22,157 nucleotides of DNA, taken from assembly GCA_039815415.1 (NCBI GenBank), contig JBCBZH010000036.1:1-22157 (forward strand), written 5' to 3'. Origin of the DNA: JBCBZH01 sp039815415. GTDB taxonomy: Bacteria > Bacteroidota > Rhodothermia > Rhodothermales > Rubricoccaceae. Shown here one piece after another: positions 7,374 through 14,778 of this stretch (the first letter of the stretch is position 1; each line of letters begins with the position of its first letter). Both the position numbers and the translations under genes were made by a program. The notes beneath the pieces were generated by a model. It had not been told where the DNA came from. It saw only the letters and a program-made list of their open reading frames with translations, and made no database searches.

Positions 7374-8372
7374 ATGGCCCATCTTCTGGAGTTCGAGAAA
7401 CCCCTCGCTGACCTGGAAAGCAAGCTCGCTGAACTTCGCCAGTTCGAGGCCGAAGACGGCACCGTCGATCTCACCGAGCAGATTGAGGCGCTGGAGCTGC
7501 GCGTGGACACCCTCCGGCAGTCCATCTACCGCGGCCTGACGCGCTGGCAGCGCGTTCAGATTGCACGGCACCCGGAACGCCCCTACACGCTCGACTATGT
7601 GGGTGCTCTGACGTCTGGGTTCATGGAACTCCACGGCGACCGCCTCTTCGCCGACGACCGCGCGCTTGTCGGCGGGCTGGCGACGTTCAAGGGCTCCACC
7701 TATGGATCGGAAGACCGCAACGTGGTCATCCTGGGCCACCAGAAAGGCCGAGACACCAACCAGCGCAAGGAGAGGCGGTTTGGGATGCCCAACCCCGAGG
7801 GCTACCGAAAAGCGAAACGGCTGATGGAGATGGCGGCCAAGTTCGGCCGCCCCATCATCACGCTACTGGACACGCCCGGCGCCTACCCCGGCCTCGAAGC
7901 CGAGGAACGTGGTCAGGCCGAGGCCATCGCTCGGAACCTGCTGGTCATGGCACGCCTGCCCGTGCCCATCATTGTGGTGGTGATTGGCGAAGGCGCCTCT
8001 GGCGGTGCCCTCGGCATTGGCGTGGGCGACCGTGTGCTGATGCTGGAGAACGCCTGGTACTCGGTGATCTCGCCGGAAAGCTGCTCGTCCATCTTGTGGC
8101 GCTCGTGGGACTACAAGGAGGACGCCGCACGTGCCCTCAAGCTCACCGCGCCGGACCTGATTGAGCACAAGATCATCGACGAGATCATCCCCGAACCCAT
8201 CGGCGGTGCCCACCACGACCCAAAGACCACGTTTGCAGCGGTCGGCGGAGCCATTGCTCGCCAGCTCGATGCTCTGTCGGAGTTGGACACCGACACGCTG
8301 CTGGATGAGCGCCTCGCCAAGTTCGACACGATGGGCGCCTACGCGGCCACGCCGGAGCCCGCCGAGGTGTGA
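7374..8372 (+). CDS. accA: Acetyl-CoA carboxylase carboxyltransferase subunit alpha
   Basis: The 332-residue protein matches AccA over its full usual length. It has an N-terminal coiled-coil region (1-55, LEFEKPLADLESKLAEL), HGDR (87-90), NPEGYRKAKRLM (140-151), DTPGAYPG (166-173), the oxyanion-hole glycine stretch GEGASGGAL (205-213) and SVISPESCSSILW (230-242). With AccD it transfers the carboxyl group from biotinyl-AccB to acetyl-CoA, the first step of fatty acid synthesis in the cytoplasm; accD is not in the window. The GTGA at 8369-8372 overlaps its stop with the start of the thioesterase gene, suggesting translational coupling. An iterated-word copy at 8259-8268 is read as RQLD. No Shine-Dalgarno sequence is visible. 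Confidence 0.97.
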   Translation: MAHLLEFEKPLADLESKLAELRQFEAEDGTVDLTEQIEALELRVDTLRQSIYRGLTRWQRVQIARHPERPYTLDYVGALTSGFMELHGDRLFADDRALVGGLATFKGSTYGSEDRNVVILGHQKGRDTNQRKERRFGMPNPEGYRKAKRLMEMAAKFGRPIITLLDTPGAYPGLEAEERGQAEAIARNLLVMARLPVPIIVVVIGEGASGGALGIGVGDRVLMLENAWYSVISPESCSSILWRSWDYKEDAARALKLTAPDLIEHKIIDEIIPEPIGGAHHDPKTTFAAVGGAIARQLDALSELDTDTLLDERLAKFDTMGAYAATPEPAEV

Positions 8373-8800
8373 GCCAGGTCCCCCCGTCAGTCCCTGCGCT
8401 CCGGCACGTCTACCGCCACCGCGTCCGCTACCGCGAGTGCGACCCGATGGGTGTGGTCTACCACACGCATGTGCTGGACTGGTTCGAGGCGGCTCGCACC
8501 GAAGCACTGCGCGAGGCAGGCCTGCCCTACAAAGCCCTCGAAGACAGCGGCATCATCATGCCTGTGGTCGAGGCCACCGTCCGCTACCACTCGAGCGTGT
8601 TCTACGACGATCTGATCGAGATCGAGGCCGTCTTCGCCGAGGCCCCGCGCGTCCGGGTGCCCATCGACTATGCCGTGCGCCGCGCTGGCGAGGACGCGGT
8701 ACTGCTCTCGGGCCGCGTGACGCTCTGCTTCGTCGATCCCAAGCGCGGGCGACCGGTCCTGGCGCCGGAGTCGGTGCAGCGCATCTTCGCCAGCGCGTAG
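8369..8800 (+). CDS. 4HBT (YbgC/FadM-like) acyl-CoA thioesterase
   Basis: The 143-residue single hot-dog domain protein has the signature RYRECDPMGVVYHTHVLDWFEAARTEALR at residues 20-48, where D25 corresponds to the catalytic aspartate of the 4-hydroxybenzoyl-CoA thioesterase family. Such enzymes hydrolyse acyl-CoA or acyl-ACP thioesters; the exact substrate is not evident. The start is GTG at 8369, sharing GTGA with the accA stop, so it is probably cotranslated with accA, which fits a role near fatty-acyl thioester metabolism. The next gene begins 2 bp after its stop. Confidence 0.9.
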   Translation: MSQVPPSVPALRHVYRHRVRYRECDPMGVVYHTHVLDWFEAARTEALREAGLPYKALEDSGIIMPVVEATVRYHSSVFYDDLIEIEAVFAEAPRVRVPIDYAVRRAGEDAVLLSGRVTLCFVDPKRGRPVLAPESVQRIFASA

Positions 8801-8802
8801 CA

Positions 8803-9195
8803 ATGCCCCGAGCCCTCTGGCAGAAGCTTGGCTACACGCCCACGACGGTTGCCGTTCTGGATGAGGCCCCGGATCACTACCTCGAGCTGGTGGCGCCTCT
8901 GCCCGAGGGCGTGACCTTCACCGAGGACTTGGACGCCAGCCCAACGTTTGTCCACCTGTTCTTGACCGACCGCGCCGAGCTCGCGTCGGCCCTCGCGATC
9001 TATGCCAACGCCATCGCCCGCGATGGTATGATCTGGATCTCATGGCCGAAGGGCACTGCCCGGATGGCAACGGATATGTCGGGCGACGCCGTCCGGGCGG
9101 CGGCGCTTCCCCTCGGGCTGGTGGACGTGAAGGTGTGCTCCGTGGACGCCACGTGGACGGCGCTCAAGCTGATGATCCGAAAGGAGCTTCGGTAG
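8803..9195 (+). CDS. DUF3052-like protein
   Basis: The 130-residue protein starts MPRALWQKLGYTPTTVAVLDEAPDHYLELV and contains FVHLFLTDRAELASAL and MIWISWPKGTARMATDMSGDAVRAAALPLGLVDVKVCSVDATWTALKLMIRKEL. The 'IWISWPK...GLVD.KVC.VD..W..LK...R' pattern is that of the DUF3052 family, small cytoplasmic proteins with no established biochemical role. The ATG at 8803 is chosen over longer frames because it follows the thioesterase stop by 2 bp and opens the conserved domain. It ends the accA cluster; its link to acyl metabolism is by position only. Confidence 0.8.
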   Translation: MPRALWQKLGYTPTTVAVLDEAPDHYLELVAPLPEGVTFTEDLDASPTFVHLFLTDRAELASALAIYANAIARDGMIWISWPKGTARMATDMSGDAVRAAALPLGLVDVKVCSVDATWTALKLMIRKELR

Positions 9196-9197
9196 TT

Positions 9198-9207
9198 CGC
9201 CAGCTCG
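9198..9207 (+). repeat. Copy of iterated 10-mer directly after a stop codon
   Basis: CGCCAGCTCG starts 2 bp after the TAG of the DUF3052-like gene. It stands alone; no inverted partner is present within the 129-bp gap to nadC. Confidence 0.85.
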
Positions 9208-9324
9208 TTCTAGCCCAGCGGCCGGCCCAGCCCGCGGAGGCCTATCCAGCACGAGCCCTCTCGCCAAGCAGGGTGCCCGAGACACTATCGTGCGACATTC
9301 CCAGCTTCCGACTCTCGCCTCCAG

Positions 9325-10248
9325 ATGCTCCCTCTCCCCCCCGACGTCGCCAGCTCGCTCCCGGACCTCCTCGACCACGCTCTTGCCGAAGACGTAGGGC
9401 CAGGCGACATCACTACCGAGGCAACCATCTCTGGGGGCACCCAAGCCACGGCGCGTTTTCTATTGAAGGAGGACGGCGTGGTAGCCGGGCTGGCGGTGGC
9501 CGAGCGCGTGTTCGATGCCGTGGACTCCGACCTCGCGGTCACGTGGAGCGCGGCCGACGGCGACGCGCTGGCGACGGGCACCGTGTTCGGAGAAGTGACG
9601 GGCCGAGCACGATCGATTCTGGTGGCCGAGCGGCTGGCGCTCAACCTGATGCAACGTATGGGCGGCATTGCGACGGCGGCGCACCGAATGCAAGAGGCAG
9701 CTCGCCCGGCGATCGTGCTCGACACCCGCAAGACCGCTCCGGGCCTTCGCCAACTCGACAAGTGGGCTGTGCGCCTCGGCGGCGCGGCCAATCACCGCGT
9801 GGGGCTCTACGACATGGTGCTGGTGAAGGACAACCACATTGCCTCCGCAGGCGGGGTTCGAGAGGCGCTGCAGCGCGTCACCGATCACCTCTACGAAACG
9901 GGGCGCGACGTGCCCGTTGAGATCGAAGCGCGGACGCTGGACGAAGTGGATGCTGTGCTAGCGGCACACGCGGATGGGCTCCGCGTAGACCGCGTACTGC
10001 TCGACAATATGGCCGTCCGCACCAATGATGGGCTGGATGTATCGATGCTTCGGCAGGCCGTCGCCCGTATCGACGGTCGGATTCAGACGGAGGCCTCGGG
10101 CAACGTGACCCTCGAGACCGTTTCCGCCATCGGGAGGACCGGCGTGGACTTCATCTCCTCGGGCGCGCTCACGCACTCGGTCATTGCGCTGGATGTGTCA
10201 CTCAAGATCGACCTCGAGCTGGCGAGCGATTCCCACTCCCTCTCCTGA
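9325..10248 (+). CDS. nadC: Nicotinate-nucleotide pyrophosphorylase (quinolinate phosphoribosyltransferase)
   Basis: The 307-residue protein has all hallmarks of NadC: GDITTEA (27-33), AERLALNLMQRMGGIAT (101-117), DTRKTAPGLR (133-142), GGAANHR (152-158), VKDNHI (167-172), EASGN (256-260) and SSGALTHS (278-285). It converts quinolinate and PRPP to nicotinate mononucleotide, CO2 and pyrophosphate in de novo NAD synthesis; nadA and nadB are not in the window. It appears to be transcribed alone. Copies of the iterated 10-mer fall near both ends of the reading frame: at 9348-9357 (read VASS, residues 8-11) and 10215-10224 (read LELAS, about residues 297-301), both outside the catalytic core. No Shine-Dalgarno precedes the ATG. 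Confidence 0.97.
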   Translation: MLPLPPDVASSLPDLLDHALAEDVGPGDITTEATISGGTQATARFLLKEDGVVAGLAVAERVFDAVDSDLAVTWSAADGDALATGTVFGEVTGRARSILVAERLALNLMQRMGGIATAAHRMQEAARPAIVLDTRKTAPGLRQLDKWAVRLGGAANHRVGLYDMVLVKDNHIASAGGVREALQRVTDHLYETGRDVPVEIEARTLDEVDAVLAAHADGLRVDRVLLDNMAVRTNDGLDVSMLRQAVARIDGRIQTEASGNVTLETVSAIGRTGVDFISSGALTHSVIALDVSLKIDLELASDSHSLS

Positions 10249-10276
10249 TTCGTTTTGGCCCTCAATCTGTTGTGAC

Positions 10277-10307
10277 TTGGCATCTGCCCATTCCGGCCCT
10301 ACCCTTG
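10277..10307 (+). promoter_or_regulatory. Possible Bacteroidota-type promoter for the T9SS protein gene
   Basis: TTG (10277-10279) and TACCCTTG (10300-10307) are separated by 20 bp, close to the TTTG-N19-TAnnTTTG promoter known in Bacteroidota, with one -7 mismatch. The GTG start at 10331 lies 23 bp further on. Confidence 0.4.
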
Positions 10308-10330
10308 CACCCTCCAATACCGGTTTGTCT

Positions 10331-12583
10331 GTGATTCGCCTCGCTACGCTCGTCCTGATCGGGCTCTGTGCTCTTCCCCACGCTCACGCCCAGCCCGCGG
10401 ACCTCGCGCTTGCGGACGCGGTGACTGCCGAACCCACGCTCGGCGCTCTGCAACAGGCCTCCGCCGACGATCCGCCGTGGACCTGGTCGCCCAGTCCGAG
10501 ATGGCTCGGCGGCGTGGCCTTTGGCTACCCCTCGTTCGAGGGCGGAATGGACTATGGCTACCGCTACTTCCTCGGCTCCTCGGTCGGCCCAGCGGATGTC
10601 TTCCCGGTGGACATCGTGTTCGACAAAACGATGGTCACGTCTGCGCGTGTGTTCCGGCGCGACCTGAACTATGCCGATGGCGGAACGGGCCTGTTTCAGG
10701 GTGCAGCCTACGACATGCGGGACCCCCAGAATCCGCGTCGTCTCAATGTGGGGTTTGTCGAGAACTCGACCAGCACGAAGCCTGCTGACGGAAGATGGAA
10801 CCCGGACAACTCCAACGTGGGAGGCCGAGAGTACCTGTTGATCTTCGCCTCGTCCTACGATGGCAACGGATCTACCTATGCCCTTCAGAACGCCTTTGGG
10901 CTCGATCTGGTGATCGGGCTCTCCCCGCGCATTGTCACCGGCGGGGCCATGTTCCAATCGAACCCCGCGACCCTGTCGATTGACGTCCCGGCTCTGCGTG
11001 CGGTCACGGCAACCCCATCGGGCAACGGTTCTCTCGCCATTCGGTGGGCCGCCGCCGCCTACTCCGGAGGCACCACCGTACGCATCATCGGCAACACCGG
11101 CGGTGGGGACACCGAGCTGGCGACAGTGGCGGCCAGTACCGGGATGACCCAGATCGACGGGCTGGACGCATCCGCAACGTACGCCCTTCGCATTGATCTC
11201 CTCGATGCAGGCGGCTCCGTGGTGTCATCAGAGACCACCGAGGTCCGCCCCGTGATCTCCTCCGGCATCGAAGCCGCCAGCTCGCTCAACCCGAACCGCT
11301 CCGGAGGCAACAGCTACGGGGATGTCTGGGGCTATACCGCAACCGACGGAACGGAGTACGCGCTTCTTGCAGGCCGAGGCGGTGGCCTCAGCATCATCGA
11401 CATCACCGCAGCCCCTGCAGCTGCTCCTGTCGAAGTGGGCTTCGTTCCCACAGAAGACGGAGCGAGCGACTCTAAAGACGTCAAGGTGTACGACCACTAC
11501 GCGTACCTCGTCAACGAGAGAGGGCCAATCCAGATCATCGACATCGAGGACCCGGCGAACCCGACGCAGGTCGGCACGCTCGATACACAACCAGGCATCT
11601 CTCAGGGCGGCGCGCACAACGTCGCCGTGTTCAATGGCTACCTCTGGGTGACCGGAGGGCGGCAGTCCGGGAATGCAGGCGTCCGCGTCTACGATGTCCG
11701 CACCACGCCTGAGTCCCCCGCGTTCGTCGGGGAGTTCAAGCCCAACCACCTCACTAGCCCGTACTACCACGACTTCGAGGTGAAAGGCACCTACGGCTAC
11801 GGCCCGGGGATCTACAACGACGGCATCGACATCCTCGATGTCAGCGACCCGTCCAACATCACGCTCGTCGGGACCTTTGAGTATCCCGGCAGCAGCATTG
11901 GTCCGCACAACACCTGCGCCTCGGAGGATGGGAACACGCTCTACGTGGGTGACGAAATCGGATCGGCGGGCAACTGGACCCGCATCTTCGACATCGCGGA
12001 TCCTCAGAACGTCGAGCTGGTGGGCAGCATCGTGATCGACGATCAGGCGGTGGTCCACAACTGCTACACCAAGGACAACCTCCTTTACATCGCGCACTAC
12101 ACCGAAGGTCTTCGGGTGTTCAACGTCCAGAACCCACAGGATCCGGTGGAGGTGGCGTTCTACGACACGTACCTCCAGCCCGGGTATGGCTTCAGCGGTG
12201 CGTGGAGCGTGTACCCGTACTTCGATTCGGGCAAGCTGATCGTGTCCGATATGCAGTCCGGCCTGTTCGTGATTGCACCAGAAGCCGCTGCTGTCGCCGA
12301 CGACGCCAGCCCTGAAGCCACCGACGCCGCCCTGACGGTGGCGCCCAACCCCTCGCGCAGCCAGACCGCACTCTCAATCCAGCTCGAGGAACCCGCTCCG
12401 GTGCGCCTGTCCGTGTTCGACGTGCGGGGCCGCGAGCTTCGGGTGCTGCTCGATGAACCGGTCGGCACGGATCGCCAGCGCGTGGATCTGGACACGTCTA
12501 GGCTGGCGCCGGGCGTGTATGTCGTCCGGCTGGTGGTGGACGGCCAGGCGCCGATTTCCCAGATGCTGACGGTTGTCCGCTAG
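10331..12583 (+). CDS. Secreted LVIVD-repeat/choice-of-anchor B-like protein with T9SS sorting domain
   Basis: From GTG 10331 the protein is 750 residues. I chose this start because it opens a signal peptide (MIRLATLVLIGLCALPHAHAQ); longer in-frame starts lie inside nadC. An N-terminal beta-rich domain (about 55-215) precedes a fibronectin III-like segment (218-306). A propeller-like region (about 315-650) follows, with repeated blades of the type 'IIDIEDPANPTQVGTL', 'ILDVSDPSNITLVGTF', 'IFDIADPQNVELVGS', 'VFNVQNPQDPVEV', as in LVIVD/choice-of-anchor B proteins. The C-terminal Por sorting domain (about 668-750) reads VAPNPS...VRLSVFDVRGRELR...LAPGVYVVRL, typical of type IX secretion cargo. 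It is therefore exported to the surface or released; its ligand is unknown. Iterated-word copies at 11113-11122 and 11275-11284 fall in the FN3-like domain and at the linker into the propeller. Confidence 0.88.
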   Translation: MIRLATLVLIGLCALPHAHAQPADLALADAVTAEPTLGALQQASADDPPWTWSPSPRWLGGVAFGYPSFEGGMDYGYRYFLGSSVGPADVFPVDIVFDKTMVTSARVFRRDLNYADGGTGLFQGAAYDMRDPQNPRRLNVGFVENSTSTKPADGRWNPDNSNVGGREYLLIFASSYDGNGSTYALQNAFGLDLVIGLSPRIVTGGAMFQSNPATLSIDVPALRAVTATPSGNGSLAIRWAAAAYSGGTTVRIIGNTGGGDTELATVAASTGMTQIDGLDASATYALRIDLLDAGGSVVSSETTEVRPVISSGIEAASSLNPNRSGGNSYGDVWGYTATDGTEYALLAGRGGGLSIIDITAAPAAAPVEVGFVPTEDGASDSKDVKVYDHYAYLVNERGPIQIIDIEDPANPTQVGTLDTQPGISQGGAHNVAVFNGYLWVTGGRQSGNAGVRVYDVRTTPESPAFVGEFKPNHLTSPYYHDFEVKGTYGYGPGIYNDGIDILDVSDPSNITLVGTFEYPGSSIGPHNTCASEDGNTLYVGDEIGSAGNWTRIFDIADPQNVELVGSIVIDDQAVVHNCYTKDNLLYIAHYTEGLRVFNVQNPQDPVEVAFYDTYLQPGYGFSGAWSVYPYFDSGKLIVSDMQSGLFVIAPEAAAVADDASPEATDAALTVAPNPSRSQTALSIQLEEPAPVRLSVFDVRGRELRVLLDEPVGTDRQRVDLDTSRLAPGVYVVRLVVDGQAPISQMLTVVR

Positions 12584-12589
12584 AGGCCA

Positions 12590-12634
12590 CGTCGCCAGCT
12601 CGAGGGATCCACAGACCGCTTCGGGCTGGCGACG
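12590..12634. terminator. Hairpin built on a copy of the iterated word
   Basis: CGTCGCCAGC (12590-12599) and GCTGGCGACG (12625-12634) are perfect 10-bp reverse complements, starting 6 bp after the T9SS gene stop. The left arm includes an exact 10-mer copy (12593-12602); the right arm is a partial inverted copy. The 25-nt loop is long. Confidence 0.45.
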
Positions 12635-12652
12635 AACGGACGCGATATGAGA

Positions 12653-12682
12653 ACGGGGCGCTCCCGTCTGGGAACGCCCCGT
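12653..12682. terminator. Strong intergenic terminator hairpin between convergent genes
   Basis: ACGGGGCG (12653-12660) pairs with CGCCCCGT (12675-12682), and after one C/A mismatch TCCC pairs with GGGA around the loop GTCT. This 12-bp interrupted stem sits between the convergent T9SS and RlpA genes and probably serves both. No U-tract follows on either strand. Confidence 0.7.
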
Positions 12683-12710
12683 GAGACTGGGACTTGCGCC
12701 GAGCTAGCGA

Positions 12711-13154
12711 CTAGATGTGCCGAACCTTGCGCGGTGGCGGGGCCTGGCGGCTGGGCAGCGTAGCCGGATCGACAATCTGGTAGCTCACGCGTGCGGTGCC
12801 CCGCTGCTTCATGCGAAGGCGGTCCGCGGCGGCGCCGGAGAGGTCGAGGACGCGGCCTCGGATGAACGGCCCACGGTCATTGACGCGGACCAGCACGGCG
12901 CGGCCATTGTGCTCGGAGCGGACGCGGAGGAGGGTGCCAAAGGGCAGCGACTTGTGGGCGACCGTCATGGCGCCGTGGTTGTAGCGCTCGCCGTTTGCGG
13001 TCCGGTTGCCATGGAGCGACCGCGCGTAATAGCTGGCGATGCCGCTCTGAACGCGGGCCTCTGCCCGCTTGCCACCCGGTGCAATGCGCTGGGCCTCGGC
13101 CGGAGCGGCCATCAGTCCGAAAGCAAGGGCGGCGAGAAAAAGAGTGCGCTTCAC
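12711..13154 (-). CDS. rlpA: RlpA-family septal ring lytic transglycosylase-like protein
   Basis: From GTG 13154 the protein is 147 residues. This start gives a clean signal peptide (MKRTLFLAALAFGLMAAPAEAQ); upstream in-frame codons add an implausible non-signal extension. A double-psi beta-barrel domain follows (about 36-128): GIASYYARSLHGNRTANGERYNHGAMTVAHKSLPFGTLLRVR and VRVNDRGPFIRGRVLDLSGAAADRLRM. E56, H67 and D93 align by motif with the conserved acid and histidine positions of RlpA enzymes that cleave naked glycan strands during septation. It lacks the SPOR domain found in many RlpA proteins, and no lipobox cysteine is visible, so it is probably soluble in the periplasm. The basic tail PRKVRHI is unusual. 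A C7 tract lies 9 bp upstream of the start. Confidence 0.88.
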   Translation of the reverse strand: MKRTLFLAALAFGLMAAPAEAQRIAPGGKRAEARVQSGIASYYARSLHGNRTANGERYNHGAMTVAHKSLPFGTLLRVRSEHNGRAVLVRVNDRGPFIRGRVLDLSGAAADRLRMKQRGTARVSYQIVDPATLPSRQAPPPRKVRHI

Positions 13155-13400
13155 ACAGGAATGGGGGGGTTGTACAGCGCGACAGACACGAAAACGCGAA
13201 AAACGATGGTGTCTGGGCCGGAGCCACTCCAAGCATACGGCGTACACCTGACGCGTCCGAATGGTGCAGTCGGACTCGATGAGACTTCGGCGTCCCTTAA
13301 CGACTCCTTGAGCAAGCCTCAACGCGCTGTCCATGAACCACCGTACACTATCTGCACCTCGTTATGCTTTTCTTTCCGGTAGCGCTTCCAGCTCCACTCT

Positions 13401-14072
13401 ATGGCCTCCGTCGTCGTCATTTGCTTGCTTAGCTACCTCATCGGCGCGATTCCGTTTAGCCTGATCGTCGCCAGATCGAAGGGCGTCGATCTGCGTCAGC
13501 ACGGCAGCGGAAACGCAGGGGCTACGAATGTCTACCGTGTGATGGGCAAGGGCCCTGGCGCGCTGGTGTTCGCTCTGGACTGCTTCAAAGGCGTCGTGGC
13601 GACGGTGTTGATCTCGCAGATCCGGGTTGGCGATGAGAGCTTGATCGGGCTGCTGGGCTCACGCCCTGTCTTGGCCGATACGTGGCCGATGATTCTGGCT
13701 GGAGCCTCCGCCATGATGGGACACGTGTTCACTGTCTGGGGCAAGGTCTTCTTCGGCTCCTGGCGCGGCGGCAAGGGCGTTGCGACGGGATCGGGCATGC
13801 TCGTCGGGCTGATTCCTGTGGCCGTCGGCATCGGGCTGGCGCTCTTCATCGGCGTGATTGCGATCACACGGATTGTGTCGCTGGCGTCTATTCTGGCAGC
13901 TGTCTCATTGCCGCTGACGCTGATTGTGGGGCACTTCGCGTTCGGCCACCCGGAGCCGCCGCCCATCTGGGTGTTCGCCATCGCGGTGCCGGTGTTCATC
14001 GTGTGGACCCACCGAACCAACGTGAAGCGGCTCTTGAACGGCACAGAGCCTCGAGTCTCGGCGGGGGGATAG
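13401..14072 (+). CDS. plsY: Glycerol-3-phosphate acyltransferase PlsY
   Basis: The 223-residue integral membrane protein has the three cytoplasmic PlsY motifs: GSGNAGATNVYR (35-46), GHVFTVWGKVFFGSWRGGKGVAT (107-129) and HRTNVKRLLNGTE near the C-terminus. PlsY transfers the acyl group from acyl-phosphate to glycerol-3-phosphate, making lysophosphatidate, the first step of membrane phospholipid synthesis. The ATG at 13401 begins directly at the first membrane helix (MASVVVICLLSYLIGAIPF). No Shine-Dalgarno is seen. It is divergent from rlpA, separated by 246 bp with no other recognisable feature. A hairpin overlaps its stop codon. Confidence 0.95.
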   Translation: MASVVVICLLSYLIGAIPFSLIVARSKGVDLRQHGSGNAGATNVYRVMGKGPGALVFALDCFKGVVATVLISQIRVGDESLIGLLGSRPVLADTWPMILAGASAMMGHVFTVWGKVFFGSWRGGKGVATGSGMLVGLIPVAVGIGLALFIGVIAITRIVSLASILAAVSLPLTLIVGHFAFGHPEPPPIWVFAIAVPVFIVWTHRTNVKRLLNGTEPRVSAGG

Positions 14073-14093
14073 CTCTGGCTTGACAGCCAGAGC
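14072..14093 (+). terminator. Hairpin at the plsY stop codon
   Basis: GCTCTGGCT (14072-14080) and AGCCAGAGC (14085-14093) form a perfect 9-bp stem with a TGAC loop. The first base is the last base of the plsY TAG stop. No T-run follows, but position and stability suggest a terminator. Confidence 0.65.
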
Positions 14094-14133
14094 CTAGTCC
14101 GGTTAGCGTGTGGGGAACCTTCGCACCCCGACG

Positions 14134-14778
14134 ATGCTCATCCGTTCTGCTGTTGTCCTTGCCCTACTCAGCCTTGGACTATCCGTTTCAGCCCAAAGCC
14201 TGTATACCCCTAACAGTGGGCTGTACGGAATCGCATCGGATCAACCTCTGGACCATGCCAGCCTGATGGGCGAGACCCATCTCCTGGGCCTTGAGGTTGG
14301 CTATCGAACAGGAACTGGGGTGGACGTCTCCCTTGCCGGAGGCGGATCCGAAGCCTCCAGAACACTGGCGCTATCTCCTCGTGTTCAGTACACCGCCCGA
14401 GTGTCCGAACGGGCAGGTGCACTCCTGAGCATGCGTGGACTGCTTTCGTTTCGTGAGGGATATCGAAATGGGCCTGACAGCCGAGGCGTTGGAGGGCTGG
14501 TTTCCGCCAGCGCGTACATGCACGTCCCAGTTTCCGGTACGGTTGACGCGTTTCCTCAGCTCGGGGTCTCAGCAGGCGTCGCTCATGAGACCCGTGCCGC
14601 GTCTCTTGGAGGGGCAGATACCCAGCCGATGGTGACTCTCGACATGCGTCTCCCCATTGCCATCGGCCATACCAGCCGACTCGTGGTTGTCCCAACCCTA
14701 AGTCTGCCGCTCATGGACCAGTCTACAATCCTCGTCCGGCGAATCACCCAAGGTCTTGGCGTAGGCATCAGCTTGTAG
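14134..14778 (+). CDS. Exported protein of unknown function, possible outer-membrane beta-barrel
   Basis: From ATG 14134 the protein is 214 residues with a signal peptide (MLIRSAVVLALLSLGLSVSAQS); an earlier GTG at 14110 would only add a polar extension. The mature part alternates polar and hydrophobic residues in short strands with glycines (LLGLEVGYRTGTGVDVSLAGG, ALLSMRGLLSFREGYR, AFPQLGVSAGVAHETR, LVVVPTLSLPLMDQ) and ends GLGVGISL. That is compatible with a small outer-membrane beta-barrel, though the last residue is Leu rather than aromatic. I recognise no family. Its end overlaps the esterase gene end on the other strand by 11 bp. Confidence 0.65.
   Translation: MLIRSAVVLALLSLGLSVSAQSLYTPNSGLYGIASDQPLDHASLMGETHLLGLEVGYRTGTGVDVSLAGGGSEASRTLALSPRVQYTARVSERAGALLSMRGLLSFREGYRNGPDSRGVGGLVSASAYMHVPVSGTVDAFPQLGVSAGVAHETRAASLGGADTQPMVTLDMRLPIAIGHTSRLVVVPTLSLPLMDQSTILVRRITQGLGVGISL

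Noticed and set aside
8872..8895. Near-copies of the iterated word such as CGAGCTGGTG (8882) or CACCAGCTCG (15026, 16329)
   Set aside because: They differ at the position before CCAGCTCG and fall at common LEL or QLE codons, so they may be codon-bias coincidences; I did not count them.
10184..10330. Earlier ATG for the T9SS protein, inside nadC
   Set aside because: It would place 49 non-signal residues before a clear signal peptide; GTG 10331 fits export and the upstream promoter-like box.
13155..13334. Longer rlpA start at 13334
   Set aside because: It adds about 60 residues of arginine-rich sequence before the signal peptide; GTG 13154 is preferred.
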